A stretch of 64,000 bases of DNA from CAYPHA01 sp964410215 (GTDB lineage: Bacteria > Calditrichota > Calditrichia > Calditrichales > CAYPHA01), in the NCBI GenBank assembly GCA_964410215.1, contig CAYPHA010000005.1:1-64000 (forward strand), read 5' to 3'. Below the pieces are notes generated by a model. That model was not told the DNA's origin. It did not search any database and worked only from the letters and a program-made list of their open reading frames with translations. The position numbers and the translations under genes are program-made. Positions 24,951 through 34,603 of the stretch are shown piece after piece; positions within the stretch are counted from its first letter, which is position 1; each line of letters starts with the position of its first letter.

Positions 24951-26597
24951 TCAACCGGTATAATCAGCCGGTTCGACATACTCTCCATATACTTCCTTGA
25001 GCGTCTCCACCATTTCACCCACTGTTGCATAAGCTTTTGCGGCTTTTATGAGGACCGGCATCAGGTTCGTATCTCCTTCCGCGGCGCTTTTCAGTTCTTT
25101 CAGGCAGCTGCGGACTTCATCGTTATTCCGTTCTTCCCTGAGTTCGGCCAGACGTTTTCTCTGGCGTGCTTCAACCTCAGGCGGTATACGAAGCAGGGGA
25201 ATTTCGATTTTTTCCCCGGCATCCCTGTATTCATTCACACCAACAATAATCCGGTCCTTCTGTTCGATTTCTTTCTGATACTGGTAAGCAGCACGGGCGA
25301 TTTCTTTCTGGAAATACCCCTTTTCGATAGCCGGAATAACCCCACCCAGCTTATCGATTTTTTCAAAACAGGCTTCCGCCTCCTGCTCCATTTTATTGGT
25401 CAGATTTTCGACGAAATAACTGCCACCGAGGGGATCAACCGTATGCGGAACGCCTGTTTCTTCCGCAATGATCTGCTGCGTACGCAGGGCAATTTTTACA
25501 GCCTTCTCCGATGGCAGGGCCAGTGTTTCATCCATGGAATTGGTATGCAGGGACTGGGTACCACCGAGAACCGCCGCCAGGGCCTGGAAGGCAACCCGGA
25601 CAATATTGTTTTCCGGCTGCTGGGCTGTCAGCGTACATCCTGCCGTCTGTGTATGGAAACGCAGCTTCCACGAACGTTCATCCTTTGCGTTATAGCGTTC
25701 TCGCATCCTTTTTGCGTAAATCCGCCGGGCAGCGCGGAATTTGGCAATTTCTTCAAAAAAATCATTGTGTGAATTGAAAAAGAAGGATAAACGCGGGGCG
25801 AAGGCATCGACATCCAGTCCCCGTTCCATAGCCGCTTCGATATAGGCGAAACCATCCGCCAGGGTAAAGGCCAGTTCCTGCACGGCTGTGGAACCGGCTT
25901 CACGTATATGGTACCCGCTGATACTGATGGTATTCCACCGGGGCATTTTTTCCGTGCAGAATTCAATCATATCAACGATAATGCGCATCGAAGGCTGCGG
26001 CGGGAAAATATATTCCTTTTGTGCGATATATTCCTTCAGGATATCATTCTGGTTGGTACCGCGAATCCGATCCGGAGAAACGCCCTGTTTCTCTGCAACG
26101 ACAATATAAAAAGCCAGTAAAATCATGGCCGGCGAATTAATGGTCATCGAAGTGGAAACCTGGTCAATGGGAATCCCGTCAAATAAAATTTCCATGTCTC
26201 TGAGAGAGCTGACCGACACACCACAAATGCCCACCTCGCCTTCGCTCAGCGGGTCGTCGGCATCACGCCCCATCAGTGTCGGCAGGTCGAAGGCGACCGA
26301 CAACCCGGTCTGTCCTTTATCCAGAAGGAATTTAAAACGCCTGTTCGTATCTTCCGGTGTACCGAAACCGGCGAACTGACGCATCGTCCATAACCGGCCA
26401 CGGTACATATTGGGATGTATGCCGCGCGTATACGGGTACTCTCCGGGCATGGCGAGATCCTTCTCCACATCCCATTTTTCCATCATGTCCGGTGTCCCGA
26501 GCAATTCAACCGGCTCACCGGACGCGGTAATAAATTTAGCTTCGCGCGTAGGCAGTTCCTTCACTTTATCCTTCCATTCCTGCTTGTCTCTATTCAT
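24951..26597 (-). CDS. mcmA: Methylmalonyl-CoA mutase, catalytic large subunit
   Basis: 548 residues, the TIM-barrel domain without the B12 domain. Substrate-binding landmarks: YPYTRGIHPNMYRGRLWTMRQ in the N-terminal part, GLSVAFDLPTLMG, SMTINSPAMILLAFY, ISISGYHIREAGSTAVQELAFTLADG, and RFHTQTAGCTLTAQQPENNIVRV. The RGIHPNMY-type and TMRQFAG motifs are those of true methylmalonyl-CoA mutases. Some related isobutyryl-CoA mutases share this split design, but MeaB and the carboxylase next door favour the methylmalonyl reaction. Confidence 0.95.
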   Translation of the reverse strand: MNRDKQEWKDKVKELPTREAKFITASGEPVELLGTPDMMEKWDVEKDLAMPGEYPYTRGIHPNMYRGRLWTMRQFAGFGTPEDTNRRFKFLLDKGQTGLSVAFDLPTLMGRDADDPLSEGEVGICGVSVSSLRDMEILFDGIPIDQVSTSMTINSPAMILLAFYIVVAEKQGVSPDRIRGTNQNDILKEYIAQKEYIFPPQPSMRIIVDMIEFCTEKMPRWNTISISGYHIREAGSTAVQELAFTLADGFAYIEAAMERGLDVDAFAPRLSFFFNSHNDFFEEIAKFRAARRIYAKRMRERYNAKDERSWKLRFHTQTAGCTLTAQQPENNIVRVAFQALAAVLGGTQSLHTNSMDETLALPSEKAVKIALRTQQIIAEETGVPHTVDPLGGSYFVENLTNKMEQEAEACFEKIDKLGGVIPAIEKGYFQKEIARAAYQYQKEIEQKDRIIVGVNEYRDAGEKIEIPLLRIPPEVEARQRKRLAELREERNNDEVRSCLKELKSAAEGDTNLMPVLIKAAKAYATVGEMVETLKEVYGEYVEPADYTG

Positions 26598-26626
26598 ATG
26601 ATGCTCCCGGGAATGTTTTTCACAAA

Positions 26627-27550
26627 TTATCTTAAAATTATTTCTGCAATTTCATAGGGTGATTTTTCCGCAAGGTGTTTTTCCATCAGGTTCCGCCGTT
26701 TTTCATTCCAGAACTTTGTTCCCAGCGCCTCGCTTACAAGGGCCCGAACCTGTTCCCGCTTCCGGCGCAACCGTTTCCGTTCAAATTCGCCGCGTTCCTT
26801 TAAAAAAGTCTTATGCTCACCGATTTTCATCAGGACCTCATCGAGTCCTACTCCCGTGCGTGAATTGACCATAAAGACCTGCTGCTTCCAGCCTTCCGTT
26901 CCTCCTTTTAATTCAAGAACAAATTGCAGGTCAATTTTCATCCGCTCTGCGCCTTCAAGATCGGATTTATTTACGATAAACAGGTCACCGATCTCCATCA
27001 GGCCCGCTTTCATCCCCTGTATCACATCACCCGTATCCGGTACATTGAGCACCAGGATCGTATCGGCAGCGTCCATAATATCCAGCTCCACCTGGCCGAC
27101 GCCTACGGTTTCCATGATCACGATATTTTTTCCGGAAGCGTCCAGGATATCTCCCGCCTCGCGGGCCTGACGGGCCAGACCGCCCAGGCTGCCGCGGGTC
27201 GCCATACTGCGTATGAAGACTTCCGGGTCTGTAAACGCCTCCTGCATGCGGACACGATCTCCGAGAATCGCTCCCCCCGTAAACGGGCTGCTGGGATCTA
27301 CGGCAATGACTCCCACTGACATATTCTTTTTACGGTAGTGCTTAATAATCTGATTGGTAAAGGTACTTTTACCGACGCCGGGCGGGCCGGTCACCCCGAT
27401 GCGGTGGGCTCTGCCCAAATGGGGATGAAGCGTTTTGAGGATCGATCGGGCGGCAGGATCGCCGTTTTCAATCAGGCTTATAGCCCGGGCAACGGCTCTT
27501 CTATGCCCCCTGGTGATTAAATCAGATAAGACTACGGGATCAGATTTCAT
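26627..27550 (-). CDS. meaB: MeaB/ArgK G-protein chaperone of methylmalonyl-CoA mutase
   Basis: 307 residues. G3E GTPase with Walker A GPPGVGKST (55-63), VIAVDPSSPFTGGAILGDRVRM, the switch block METVGVGQVELDIMDAADT, and base-specificity NKSD. It loads cobalamin into the mutase and guards it against inactivation, using GTP hydrolysis. It is the first gene of the run meaB-mcmA-mcmB-radC-pccB, spaced 29 bp from mcmA. Length and all motifs are canonical. Confidence 0.95.
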   Translation of the reverse strand: MKSDPVVLSDLITRGHRRAVARAISLIENGDPAARSILKTLHPHLGRAHRIGVTGPPGVGKSTFTNQIIKHYRKKNMSVGVIAVDPSSPFTGGAILGDRVRMQEAFTDPEVFIRSMATRGSLGGLARQAREAGDILDASGKNIVIMETVGVGQVELDIMDAADTILVLNVPDTGDVIQGMKAGLMEIGDLFIVNKSDLEGAERMKIDLQFVLELKGGTEGWKQQVFMVNSRTGVGLDEVLMKIGEHKTFLKERGEFERKRLRRKREQVRALVSEALGTKFWNEKRRNLMEKHLAEKSPYEIAEIILR

Positions 27551-27650
27551 GTGACCAGACTTAATTAAGGTAAGCTTTCTTAATATACGCGCGAAAATTC
27601 GTACTTACAAGCATTCTGCCGGGCCGTGGGAATGGATACAGAGGCTTTTT

Positions 27651-28739
27651 TTATAATGCACCGGAAAGCGCTTTAATATGCTTTTTCGTTTCCATCCGTA
27701 AGATACTCAGGTTCGACCGCTGGTCTGCCAGCGTGACGAGGAATTCTTCCCTTCCCGGAATATGATTCAGCTTGAGGATGCCGAGAGAGAATTCGACTGT
27801 TACCTCGCGTACGTTATCCATTTCCACTTCTTCTGAAACGGACTCAATCTGTTTCAGCAGGCCGGAAATCAAAGGCGACAGGACAGAAACATCGATTTTA
27901 TCCTGATAATCTTCTATTGTCAGGGAGGAAAGCGGAAATCCTTCCCGGTCGATAATAGCCAGAAAGATGACCCCTTTTACGATACTTATTTTTTCCAGAT
28001 ATGAACGGATCTCATTCTGTTTAGCCTTAATTTTCATTTCTTCCTGCACCTGGGGATTGCGCTTCTCATCTGCCCGCCTCAATCCTTCCAGCAAAAGGGA
28101 TTGCCATCCTTTTATAATGCTCTCTTCCGACGCCTTCAAACCTTTTTTGATAGAAAAATTCCCGCCCTGCCAGGAAACAATTTCGTAAAAAGCATCTTCT
28201 CCCTTGAGGTCATCCATTTCAGTATGTACGATATTACCGTCCTCAAAAAAAATAATTCCGCGCTGATCGTCATTATCAACCAGAATGGCATTGGTCAAGC
28301 GTCCCAGGCAATTCATCTGAATCAGATCACTGAGTTGAAAATCGGAAAGACGGCCGTCAAAACCTTTCTTTTCTTCAACCGTATCCAGAATCAACTGACG
28401 CAGTTCCTGGATCTCGAACGGTTTTTCGATATAGCGCAGGCATCCCCGCCGGTTGGCTTCTTCCTGCACTTCCGAAGAGCCGTAGGCCGTCATGATAATG
28501 ACCTTGGTAACCGGATAGTTTTCTTTTATCTGCAGTAAGAGGTCGAGTCCGGACATTTCCGGCATACGCACGTCTGATATAACCAGCTCAACAGGCAGTT
28601 GTGATAACACTTCCAGAGCTTCCGGGGCACTGTTTACCGTAATCAGTGTGTATTTATCTTTATCTTTTGACAGATGTTTCGAGATGGACCAGGTCAGGTC
28701 CTCCTCATCGTCAACGATCAGAACACGTTTAAGATTCAA
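27651..28739 (-). CDS. Response regulator with PATAN (DUF4388) and roadblock/LC7 domains
   Basis: 362 residues: receiver domain (1-120; VDDEED, VISDVRMPEMSG, MTAYGS, KPFEIQEL), PATAN/DUF4388 domain (about 130-225; GRLSDFQLSDLIQM, GIIFFEDGNIVHTE, FYEIVSWQGGNFSI), and a C-terminal roadblock/LC7-like domain (235-360; SIVKGVIFLAIIDREGFPLSS). No DNA-binding part. Start codon is TTG, with GAGG 7 bases upstream. Such proteins link phosphorelays to small-GTPase regulators (MglB-like longin/roadblock) or protein scaffolds in gliding and surface motility lineages. No GTPase gene is nearby, so the partner is unknown. Confidence 0.87.
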   Translation of the reverse strand: MNLKRVLIVDDEEDLTWSISKHLSKDKDKYTLITVNSAPEALEVLSQLPVELVISDVRMPEMSGLDLLLQIKENYPVTKVIIMTAYGSSEVQEEANRRGCLRYIEKPFEIQELRQLILDTVEEKKGFDGRLSDFQLSDLIQMNCLGRLTNAILVDNDDQRGIIFFEDGNIVHTEMDDLKGEDAFYEIVSWQGGNFSIKKGLKASEESIIKGWQSLLLEGLRRADEKRNPQVQEEMKIKAKQNEIRSYLEKISIVKGVIFLAIIDREGFPLSSLTIEDYQDKIDVSVLSPLISGLLKQIESVSEEVEMDNVREVTVEFSLGILKLNHIPGREEFLVTLADQRSNLSILRMETKKHIKALSGAL

Positions 28740-28827
28740 AGCATATCCTCATATTAGCTGTTTCAGGTTTATAAAACCGTCAAACAGGCATTGTTTCATT
28801 TTCGACCCGGCAGGTTCCAACTTTAGG

Positions 28828-29652
28828 TCAGCTCCAGAGAAGAAACAGGACCAGGAAAGCCGGTGATATAAAGCTCAGGCTGTCAAACCGGTCGAGAAAG
28901 CCACCGTGACCGGGTAAAACATGTGAAGAATCCTTCACCTCCGCATCCCGCTTGAGCCATGATTCGACCAGGTCGCCCCCTTGTCCCAGAATGCCGACAA
29001 TCGTGCCCGAAAGCACCAGGAACAGCGGGGGAAACGGGACCAGTTCCAGCCAGCCCAGGGCCAGGAATGTCAATACGGCACCCGCCAGCCCGGCGACGGC
29101 CCCTTCGATACTTTTTTTTGGCGAAACACGCGGAAACAGACGGTGACGGCCGAGTGTGACTCCGGCAAAATAGGCCATGGTATCGCAGATCCAGACAGAA
29201 ATGAACATTGTCAGCACAAAAATGGCCGGGATGGGATCTCCGGCGGTTTCGAAAAAACGGGTAAAATGCACACGCAGGTACAGCAGCATTCCCAGAAAGA
29301 AAGCGGGATAGAATACGCCAAGCAGGGTTACCGCCGCATTGAGCAGCGGCGAACCATTATTACGGAACATCTCATATGCCATAATAAACATGAGCAGAAG
29401 GATCATCACGGATATACGGAGCGGTTCCAGGCCATAGGTAATGGTATACAACACCACGAGAGACAAAGCCAGGCCAGGCACATACTGAGCGAGAGCGCCT
29501 TTTGCACGGGCAAGTTTGTAAAATTCATATTGTCCAACGCCGCTTATGATAACAATCAGTAAGAAAAACCAGAAACCACCCTGCCAGATACAGAAAACCA
29601 GCACCGGGATACCGATCAGCGCAACAAGTATGCGTGTTATAAGTTCTTTCAT
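28828..29652 (-). CDS. cdsA: Phosphatidate cytidylyltransferase
   Basis: 274 residues, eight or so helices. The family signature lies in the C-terminal half: SVWICDTMAYFAGVTLGRHRLFPRVSPKKS followed by EGAVAG and DLVESWLKRDAEVKDSSHVLPGHGGFLDRFDS in sequence. It makes CDP-diacylglycerol from phosphatidate and CTP for phospholipid synthesis in the inner membrane. A clear AGGACCTA precedes the ATG. It lies 48 bp after purD on the same strand. Confidence 0.95.
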   Translation of the reverse strand: MKELITRILVALIGIPVLVFCIWQGGFWFFLLIVIISGVGQYEFYKLARAKGALAQYVPGLALSLVVLYTITYGLEPLRISVMILLLMFIMAYEMFRNNGSPLLNAAVTLLGVFYPAFFLGMLLYLRVHFTRFFETAGDPIPAIFVLTMFISVWICDTMAYFAGVTLGRHRLFPRVSPKKSIEGAVAGLAGAVLTFLALGWLELVPFPPLFLVLSGTIVGILGQGGDLVESWLKRDAEVKDSSHVLPGHGGFLDRFDSLSFISPAFLVLFLLWS

Positions 29653-29700
29653 TAGGTCCTTAATTCATTTTTATGCGACAGCGTATACGGCCGATTCCGG

Positions 29701-30963
29701 TCATAATGCGCGGAATCCGATATCCCGCCGGAAAAACATCTTTTCAAAATGTATGTTTTCAATCGCGGCATAAACAGCCTCTTTTGCCTCCGGAAGCGTG
29801 TCGCCAATGGCAACGACATTTAAAACCCGGCCTCCCGCTGTAACGACCTGATCTCCCTCGGGGGCGGTTCCGGCGTGAAAAACAATGATTTCCGCCGGCA
29901 CGTCGTTTAAACCGGTTATCAATTTGCCTTTTTCATAGGCGTCCGGATAGCCGCCTGAGGCCAGGACCACATCCATAGCGGCCTTTTCTTTCAGTACAAT
30001 GGTCTGTTCTCTTATCGTACCATCGATGGTCGCTTCCAGAAGGGGAACCAGGTCGCTTTCCACCAGGGGCAACACGGCTTCTGTCTCGGGATCACCAAAC
30101 CGGCAGTTATATTCAAGGATGTATGGCTCGCCATCGACAACCATCAATCCGAAATACAGGAGCCCTTTATAGGGCAAGCCCTCTTTCTGCATGGCCTGAA
30201 GGGTTCTGGAAATAATATCCGCCTCGACCCGTTTGCGCAGATCCGGAGTAAATGAGGGTGCTGGTGCATAGGCGCCCATGCCGCCCGTGTTTTTCCCCTT
30301 GTCCCCTTCCAGCGCTTTTTTATGGTCCTGGGAAGAAGGGAGTAAAAGGTAATCCGTACCGTCGCATAATGCAAAAACCGAAATCTCTTCCCCATCGAGA
30401 AATTCTTCGATTACCAGCGCATTTCCGGCTTGTCCGAATGCCTTGTCCGCCATGATCAGCCGCACGCCTTCCAGCGCTTCCGCCCGGTTTTGACAGATCA
30501 AAACACCCTTTCCGGCCGCCAGACCGTCGGCTTTGAGAACTACGGGAAAACGTTCATACGCATTAAGGTATGATACCGCTTTCTCCTGTTCTGTAAACTC
30601 GGCATAACCGGCCGTGGGGATATGGTATTTCCGCATCAGGTTCTTGGCAAATACTTTACTTCCTTCCAGCCTCGCCGCCCCGGCTTCCGGACCAAAAATG
30701 CGCAATCCCGCTTTATTAAAAGCATCGACAATCCCTTCCACCAGGGGGACTTCAGGGCCGACAACGGTCAATCCTATGGCTTCTTGTTGAGCAAAAGCGA
30801 CCAGACGGTCCGTTTCATTTACTTTTATGGGTACATTTTCACCAAGCTGTGCCGTTCCCGGATTTCCCGGAGCACAAAAAACCCTGGTTACTTTCGGGCT
30901 CTGTTTGATTTTCCAGGCCAGCGCGTGTTCGCGTCCGCCGTTTCCGACTATCAGTACGTTCAT
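29701..30963 (-). CDS. purD: Phosphoribosylamine--glycine ligase (GAR synthetase)
   Basis: About 420 residues. The ATG at 30963 gives the canonical MNVLIVGNGGREHALAWK; a GTG 12 bases earlier is less likely. ATP-grasp features: FPVVLKADGLAAGKGVLIC, EEFLDGEEISVFALCDG, and DPETEAVLPLVESDL. It catalyses the second step of purine synthesis. No other pur gene is in the window. Length is typical. Confidence 0.96.
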   Translation of the reverse strand: MNVLIVGNGGREHALAWKIKQSPKVTRVFCAPGNPGTAQLGENVPIKVNETDRLVAFAQQEAIGLTVVGPEVPLVEGIVDAFNKAGLRIFGPEAGAARLEGSKVFAKNLMRKYHIPTAGYAEFTEQEKAVSYLNAYERFPVVLKADGLAAGKGVLICQNRAEALEGVRLIMADKAFGQAGNALVIEEFLDGEEISVFALCDGTDYLLLPSSQDHKKALEGDKGKNTGGMGAYAPAPSFTPDLRKRVEADIISRTLQAMQKEGLPYKGLLYFGLMVVDGEPYILEYNCRFGDPETEAVLPLVESDLVPLLEATIDGTIREQTIVLKEKAAMDVVLASGGYPDAYEKGKLITGLNDVPAEIIVFHAGTAPEGDQVVTAGGRVLNVVAIGDTLPEAKEAVYAAIENIHFEKMFFRRDIGFRAL

Positions 30964-31001
30964 ATTCTCACTCACAAGTTTCGGGTTAGCAGATCCGTAA
31001 T

Positions 31002-32990
31002 CTAATTATTTTCCATTTCACTCAGTTTCTGAATTTCATCGCGCAGCACCGCGGCCCGTTCGAATTCGAGATTAGCCGCGGCAGCCCGCATTTCTTTCTT
31101 CAGCCGTTCGATGATATCTTCTTTTTTCATGCCGGGCTCATAGGCAACCTTCGTCTCGGCCACCATTGGCACTTTCTTGCGAACATCGGCCACTGTGGTG
31201 GTGCGCATGATTTCCTCGGCTGTTTTATAAATGGTCTGCGGTGTAATGCCCTGTTCCTCGTTGTATGCCATCTGTTTTTCCCGCCGGCGGCTGCATTCTT
31301 CCATGGTCTTCTTCATGGAAGCGGTAACGGTATCAGCATAGAAAATGACCTTCCCGCCGACGTTCCGGGCCGCCCGTCCGGCAGTCTGCATCAGCGAAAC
31401 ATAGGATCGCAGAAAGCCCTCCTTGTCCGCATCGAGTATGGCGACAAGCGACACCTCCGGCAGATCGAGTCCTTCGCGGAGTAAATTGATCCCGACCAGC
31501 ACATCGAATTCAGCCAGCCTGAGATCCCGCAGTATCCCGACACGCTCCAGGGCATCGATTTCCGAATGGAGATAACGGACGCGCGTGCCCAGGGACTGCA
31601 GATAATCCGAAAGGTCTTCCGCCATTTTCTTCGTGAGGGTGGTAACCAGCACGCGTTCATTTTTAAGCACACGCTCCTGCACTTCCCCGATCAGGTCGTC
31701 TATCTGGGTGGCAATGGGACGGATTTCGATTTCCGGATCGATCAGCCCGGTCGGCCGGATGACCTGCTCCACGACAACGCCGTTACAGACTGTGAGCTCG
31801 TATTCCGCCGGTGTAGCGGAGACGAAAATAGTCTGTCTGACATGCTCTTCAAATTCGGGAAAACGCAGAGGACGGTTATCGAGCGCGCTGGGCAACCGGA
31901 AACCGTGGGCTACCAGCGTTTCCTTTCGGGAACGGTCCCCGTTATACATGCCGCGTATCTGTGGAATGGATTGATGCGACTCATCGATAAACATCAGGAA
32001 ATCATCCGGGAAAAAATCCAGCAGCGTAAACGGCGGCTCGCCTTCCTTCCGCCCGGAAATATGCCGGGAATAGTTCTCGATACCCGAGCAGTAGCCGATT
32101 TCCTGCATCATTTCCAGGTCGAAATTAGTTCGCATTTCCAGACGCTGGGCTTCCAGCAGCTTGTTGCGGGAGCGTAGTTTCGCCAGCTGCTCTTCCAGTT
32201 CCAACCGGATCTTCTCCATCGCTGTGCGCATTTTTTCATCCGTCGTTACAAAGTGTTTTGCCGGAAAAAAAACGGCGCTGTCGGCCCTTCCGCCCGCCTT
32301 TCCGGTCAGCGGATCCAGGGTGTAAATGCTGTCCAGTGTGTCACCAAAGAATTCCAGACGGTAGGCAAATTCCTCGTACGCCGGGAACACATCGATTACA
32401 TCACCACGGACACGAAAGGTCCCGCGTTTGAAATCGAAATCGTTCCGCGTATACTGTATATCGACCAGTTTCATCAGGAAGTCCTGGCGGTTATAGAAAT
32501 TATCCTTCTCCACCATGACCAGCATGTCTTTATAATCCTCGGGTGAACCGATACCGTAGATACAACTGACACTGGCTACCACGATCACGTCTTTTCTGGC
32601 GAGCAGGGAACTGGTCGCTTTCAGCCGCAAACGGTCGATTTCATCGTTGATGGAAGCATCTTTTTCAATATAGGTATCCGTGGTCGGAATATACGCCTCC
32701 GGCTGATAATAGTCGTAGTAACTGATGAAAAACTCCACTGCATTTTCAGGAAAAAAACCCTTAAATTCACCGTAGAGCTGAGCGGCCAGTGTTTTGTTAT
32801 GGGAAATAATCAGCGTCGGCTTATTGACCTGCGCGATCACATTGGCCATCGTATAGGTCTTACCGCTTCCCGTAACACCCAGCAGGGTCTGAAACCGGTC
32901 GTTACGCTGAACGCCCGCCACAAGTTCCCTGATTGCCTGGGGTTGGTCACCACGCGGTTCATAGGAAGAAACCAGTTTAAATTTTTGCAT
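31002..32990 (-). CDS. uvrB: Excinuclease ABC subunit B
   Basis: 662 residues. Walker A GVTGSGKT (38-45), the beta-hairpin YYDYYQPEAYIPTTDTYIEKD in its expected place after EFFISYYD, helicase motifs DESHQSIPQIRGMYNGDRSRK, INLLREGLDLPEVSLVAILDADKEGFLRS, QTAGRAARN, and the C-terminal UVR domain (EDIIERLKKEMRAAAANLEFERAA) that contacts UvrC. It is the damage-verifying subunit of nucleotide excision repair. Length and motifs complete. It starts divergently from the ECF sigma gene. Confidence 0.97.
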   Translation of the reverse strand: MQKFKLVSSYEPRGDQPQAIRELVAGVQRNDRFQTLLGVTGSGKTYTMANVIAQVNKPTLIISHNKTLAAQLYGEFKGFFPENAVEFFISYYDYYQPEAYIPTTDTYIEKDASINDEIDRLRLKATSSLLARKDVIVVASVSCIYGIGSPEDYKDMLVMVEKDNFYNRQDFLMKLVDIQYTRNDFDFKRGTFRVRGDVIDVFPAYEEFAYRLEFFGDTLDSIYTLDPLTGKAGGRADSAVFFPAKHFVTTDEKMRTAMEKIRLELEEQLAKLRSRNKLLEAQRLEMRTNFDLEMMQEIGYCSGIENYSRHISGRKEGEPPFTLLDFFPDDFLMFIDESHQSIPQIRGMYNGDRSRKETLVAHGFRLPSALDNRPLRFPEFEEHVRQTIFVSATPAEYELTVCNGVVVEQVIRPTGLIDPEIEIRPIATQIDDLIGEVQERVLKNERVLVTTLTKKMAEDLSDYLQSLGTRVRYLHSEIDALERVGILRDLRLAEFDVLVGINLLREGLDLPEVSLVAILDADKEGFLRSYVSLMQTAGRAARNVGGKVIFYADTVTASMKKTMEECSRRREKQMAYNEEQGITPQTIYKTAEEIMRTTTVADVRKKVPMVAETKVAYEPGMKKEDIIERLKKEMRAAAANLEFERAAVLRDEIQKLSEMENN

Positions 32991-33051
32991 AAATTGCTCA
33001 GAGGGAATGATTCGATTATCAGTGAAATTAAAAAAAAAATTATTTTCATGC

Positions 33052-33075
33052 TAACTTTTTTACTTTCGCAGCGTC
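33052..33075 (+). promoter_or_regulatory. Candidate ECF-sigma promoter upstream of its own sigma gene
   Basis: TAAC-TTTTTT (from 33052) and CGTC (33072-33075) are 16 bases apart, the shape of many ECF promoters (AAC...CGTC). It lies about 20 bp before the sigma start codon and just ahead of AGGAGG. This suggests self-activation of the sigma operon; inferred from motif shape only. Confidence 0.35.
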
Positions 33076-33096
33076 TGGTATAGCAGGAGGTTTTGA

Positions 33097-33645
33097 ATGA
33101 GTAAAGCGGATCAGGAACTGATCGCGGACATACGGGCAGGGTCCGTTGGCCAATTCGACACGCTGATGAAACGGTATCAGGATATGGTTTTCAAAATTGC
33201 CTTCGGTTTCACCAGGGATAATGAAAACGCCCTCGATCTCTCGCAGGATATTTTTACGAAGGTGTATCAGAACCTGGGTCGCTTAAAAGACGGTAAGCGC
33301 TTTAAACCCTGGCTGACCAAAATCGCTTACCGGGAGGGTATCAGTTATATGCGGACACATAAACATAACGTGAACCGGCAGACGTTTGATGAAACGGCTT
33401 ACGTGGCCGTTTCGGACCGGGATGAAGAATTTGTTAAGCTGCATAAAAGCCTGTTGATCCGGTCGCTTTTCAATTTGTCAACACGATACCGCCTTGCCGT
33501 CGTATTGCGCTATTTTGAAAACATGTCCATACGGGAAATTGCCCGGACTATGCAGACCAGTGAAGGCATGGTTAAAAACCTTCTGTTTAGAAGTATTTGC
33601 CGTTTAAAAGAAGACGTAACGGAGCAGTATGATGAAAAAATGTAA
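33097..33645 (+). CDS. ECF-family RNA polymerase sigma factor
   Basis: 182 residues. Sigma region 2 (about 20-90: FDTLMKRYQDMVFKIAFGFT, ENALDLSQDIFTKVYQNLG, FKPWLTKIAYREGISYMR) and region 4 (about 125-175: STRYRLAVVLRYFENMSIREIA, MQTSEGMVKNLLFRSICRLKE). AGGAGG lies 7 bases before the ATG. The last codons overlap the next gene, which encodes a zinc-type anti-sigma, so the two form a sensing unit. The probable regulon includes the downstream beta-helix gene. Confidence 0.93.
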   Translation: MSKADQELIADIRAGSVGQFDTLMKRYQDMVFKIAFGFTRDNENALDLSQDIFTKVYQNLGRLKDGKRFKPWLTKIAYREGISYMRTHKHNVNRQTFDETAYVAVSDRDEEFVKLHKSLLIRSLFNLSTRYRLAVVLRYFENMSIREIARTMQTSEGMVKNLLFRSICRLKEDVTEQYDEKM

Positions 33646-34573
33646 TACCTACAGATCCCTGTTAAAAAAATATATTGCTGGAGAAATCAATCCGGCCGAT
33701 AAGGAGGAGCTTCTGGACCATGCCGCTTCCTGCCCGGTCTGCAGCGGAATTATCCGCACACACGACCTGCTTGCACAGGAACCCTTTCCGGTTGATACAC
33801 CATCCGAAAAGGAATTCAGTCACATGCGGTCCGCGGTACTGCACGACATACCATCCGGAACACGTAAAAGAACGCCGCTCTCAGAAACACTGGATGAGTG
33901 GCTGTCCGTTTTCATGCTGAAACCGGCGTTCAGCGCGGCACTTACCGTCGTTATTTTTGCCGCCGGGTTTCTGGCCGCACGTATTTTGCTGAATGAAAAC
34001 GCACCTGATCCCGAAGGGGCACTTGTTCATGCGATCGGTCAGACCGCGGCACATCATGCCAGCCTGCAACAAACACAGGATTCGCCCTACCGGTTCACGG
34101 ATCTGAGCGTACGGTCCGCGGAGGAAGGTAACCTGGAGCTCTCCTTTACAGTCAGTCGTCATTTGTCTCTGATCCGCAGCAAGGATGATCCGCTGACCAA
34201 AGAAATCCTGGCACAGTCCCTGGTCAATGAACTTCATACTGCCGACCGCCTGCAGACCATCAACTATGTGGAATCCATTCAGGACCGCCGGATCCAGGAA
34301 GCGCTGATCATTGCTATCGAAACAGACCCGTCTCCTGCCGTTCGCCTGCGCGCCCTGTCCCGTCTGGCCGAATTTCCGATGGACCCTGAAATCCGCGATG
34401 CGCTTATCGGTGTGCTGAACGCGGATGAATCCGTCAGCATGCGCCTGAATGCCATTGACTATCTGACAGAAAACCGGATTGATGCCGCTTTGATCCGGGA
34501 AAGCATTGATTCACAATACCCGGGCAAATACAGCGCCGTGCGTAATAAACTGGCTCATTATATCAATTATTAA
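33629..34573 (+). CDS. Membrane anti-sigma factor with zinc-finger domain and HEAT-like C-terminus
   Basis: 314 residues. N-terminal ZAS-type zinc finger HAASCPVC (H-x3-C-x2-C) within the first 45 residues binds the sigma factor; one helix at about 95-115 (SAALTVVIFAAGFLAARIL) crosses the membrane; the last 150 residues are helical HEAT-like repeats (RIQEALIIAIETDPSPAVRL, then DPEIRDALIGVLNADESVSM, and so on). Overlap with the sigma gene is 17 bp, and ATG codons at 33629 and 33632 are both possible. HEAT repeats outside the membrane would bind a protein ligand that controls sigma release. Confidence 0.88.
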   Translation: MMKKCNTYRSLLKKYIAGEINPADKEELLDHAASCPVCSGIIRTHDLLAQEPFPVDTPSEKEFSHMRSAVLHDIPSGTRKRTPLSETLDEWLSVFMLKPAFSAALTVVIFAAGFLAARILLNENAPDPEGALVHAIGQTAAHHASLQQTQDSPYRFTDLSVRSAEEGNLELSFTVSRHLSLIRSKDDPLTKEILAQSLVNELHTADRLQTINYVESIQDRRIQEALIIAIETDPSPAVRLRALSRLAEFPMDPEIRDALIGVLNADESVSMRLNAIDYLTENRIDAALIRESIDSQYPGKYSAVRNKLAHYINY

Positions 34574-34603
34574 TTTTTTCACCATTACAGAGAGAGGTAA
34601 AAA

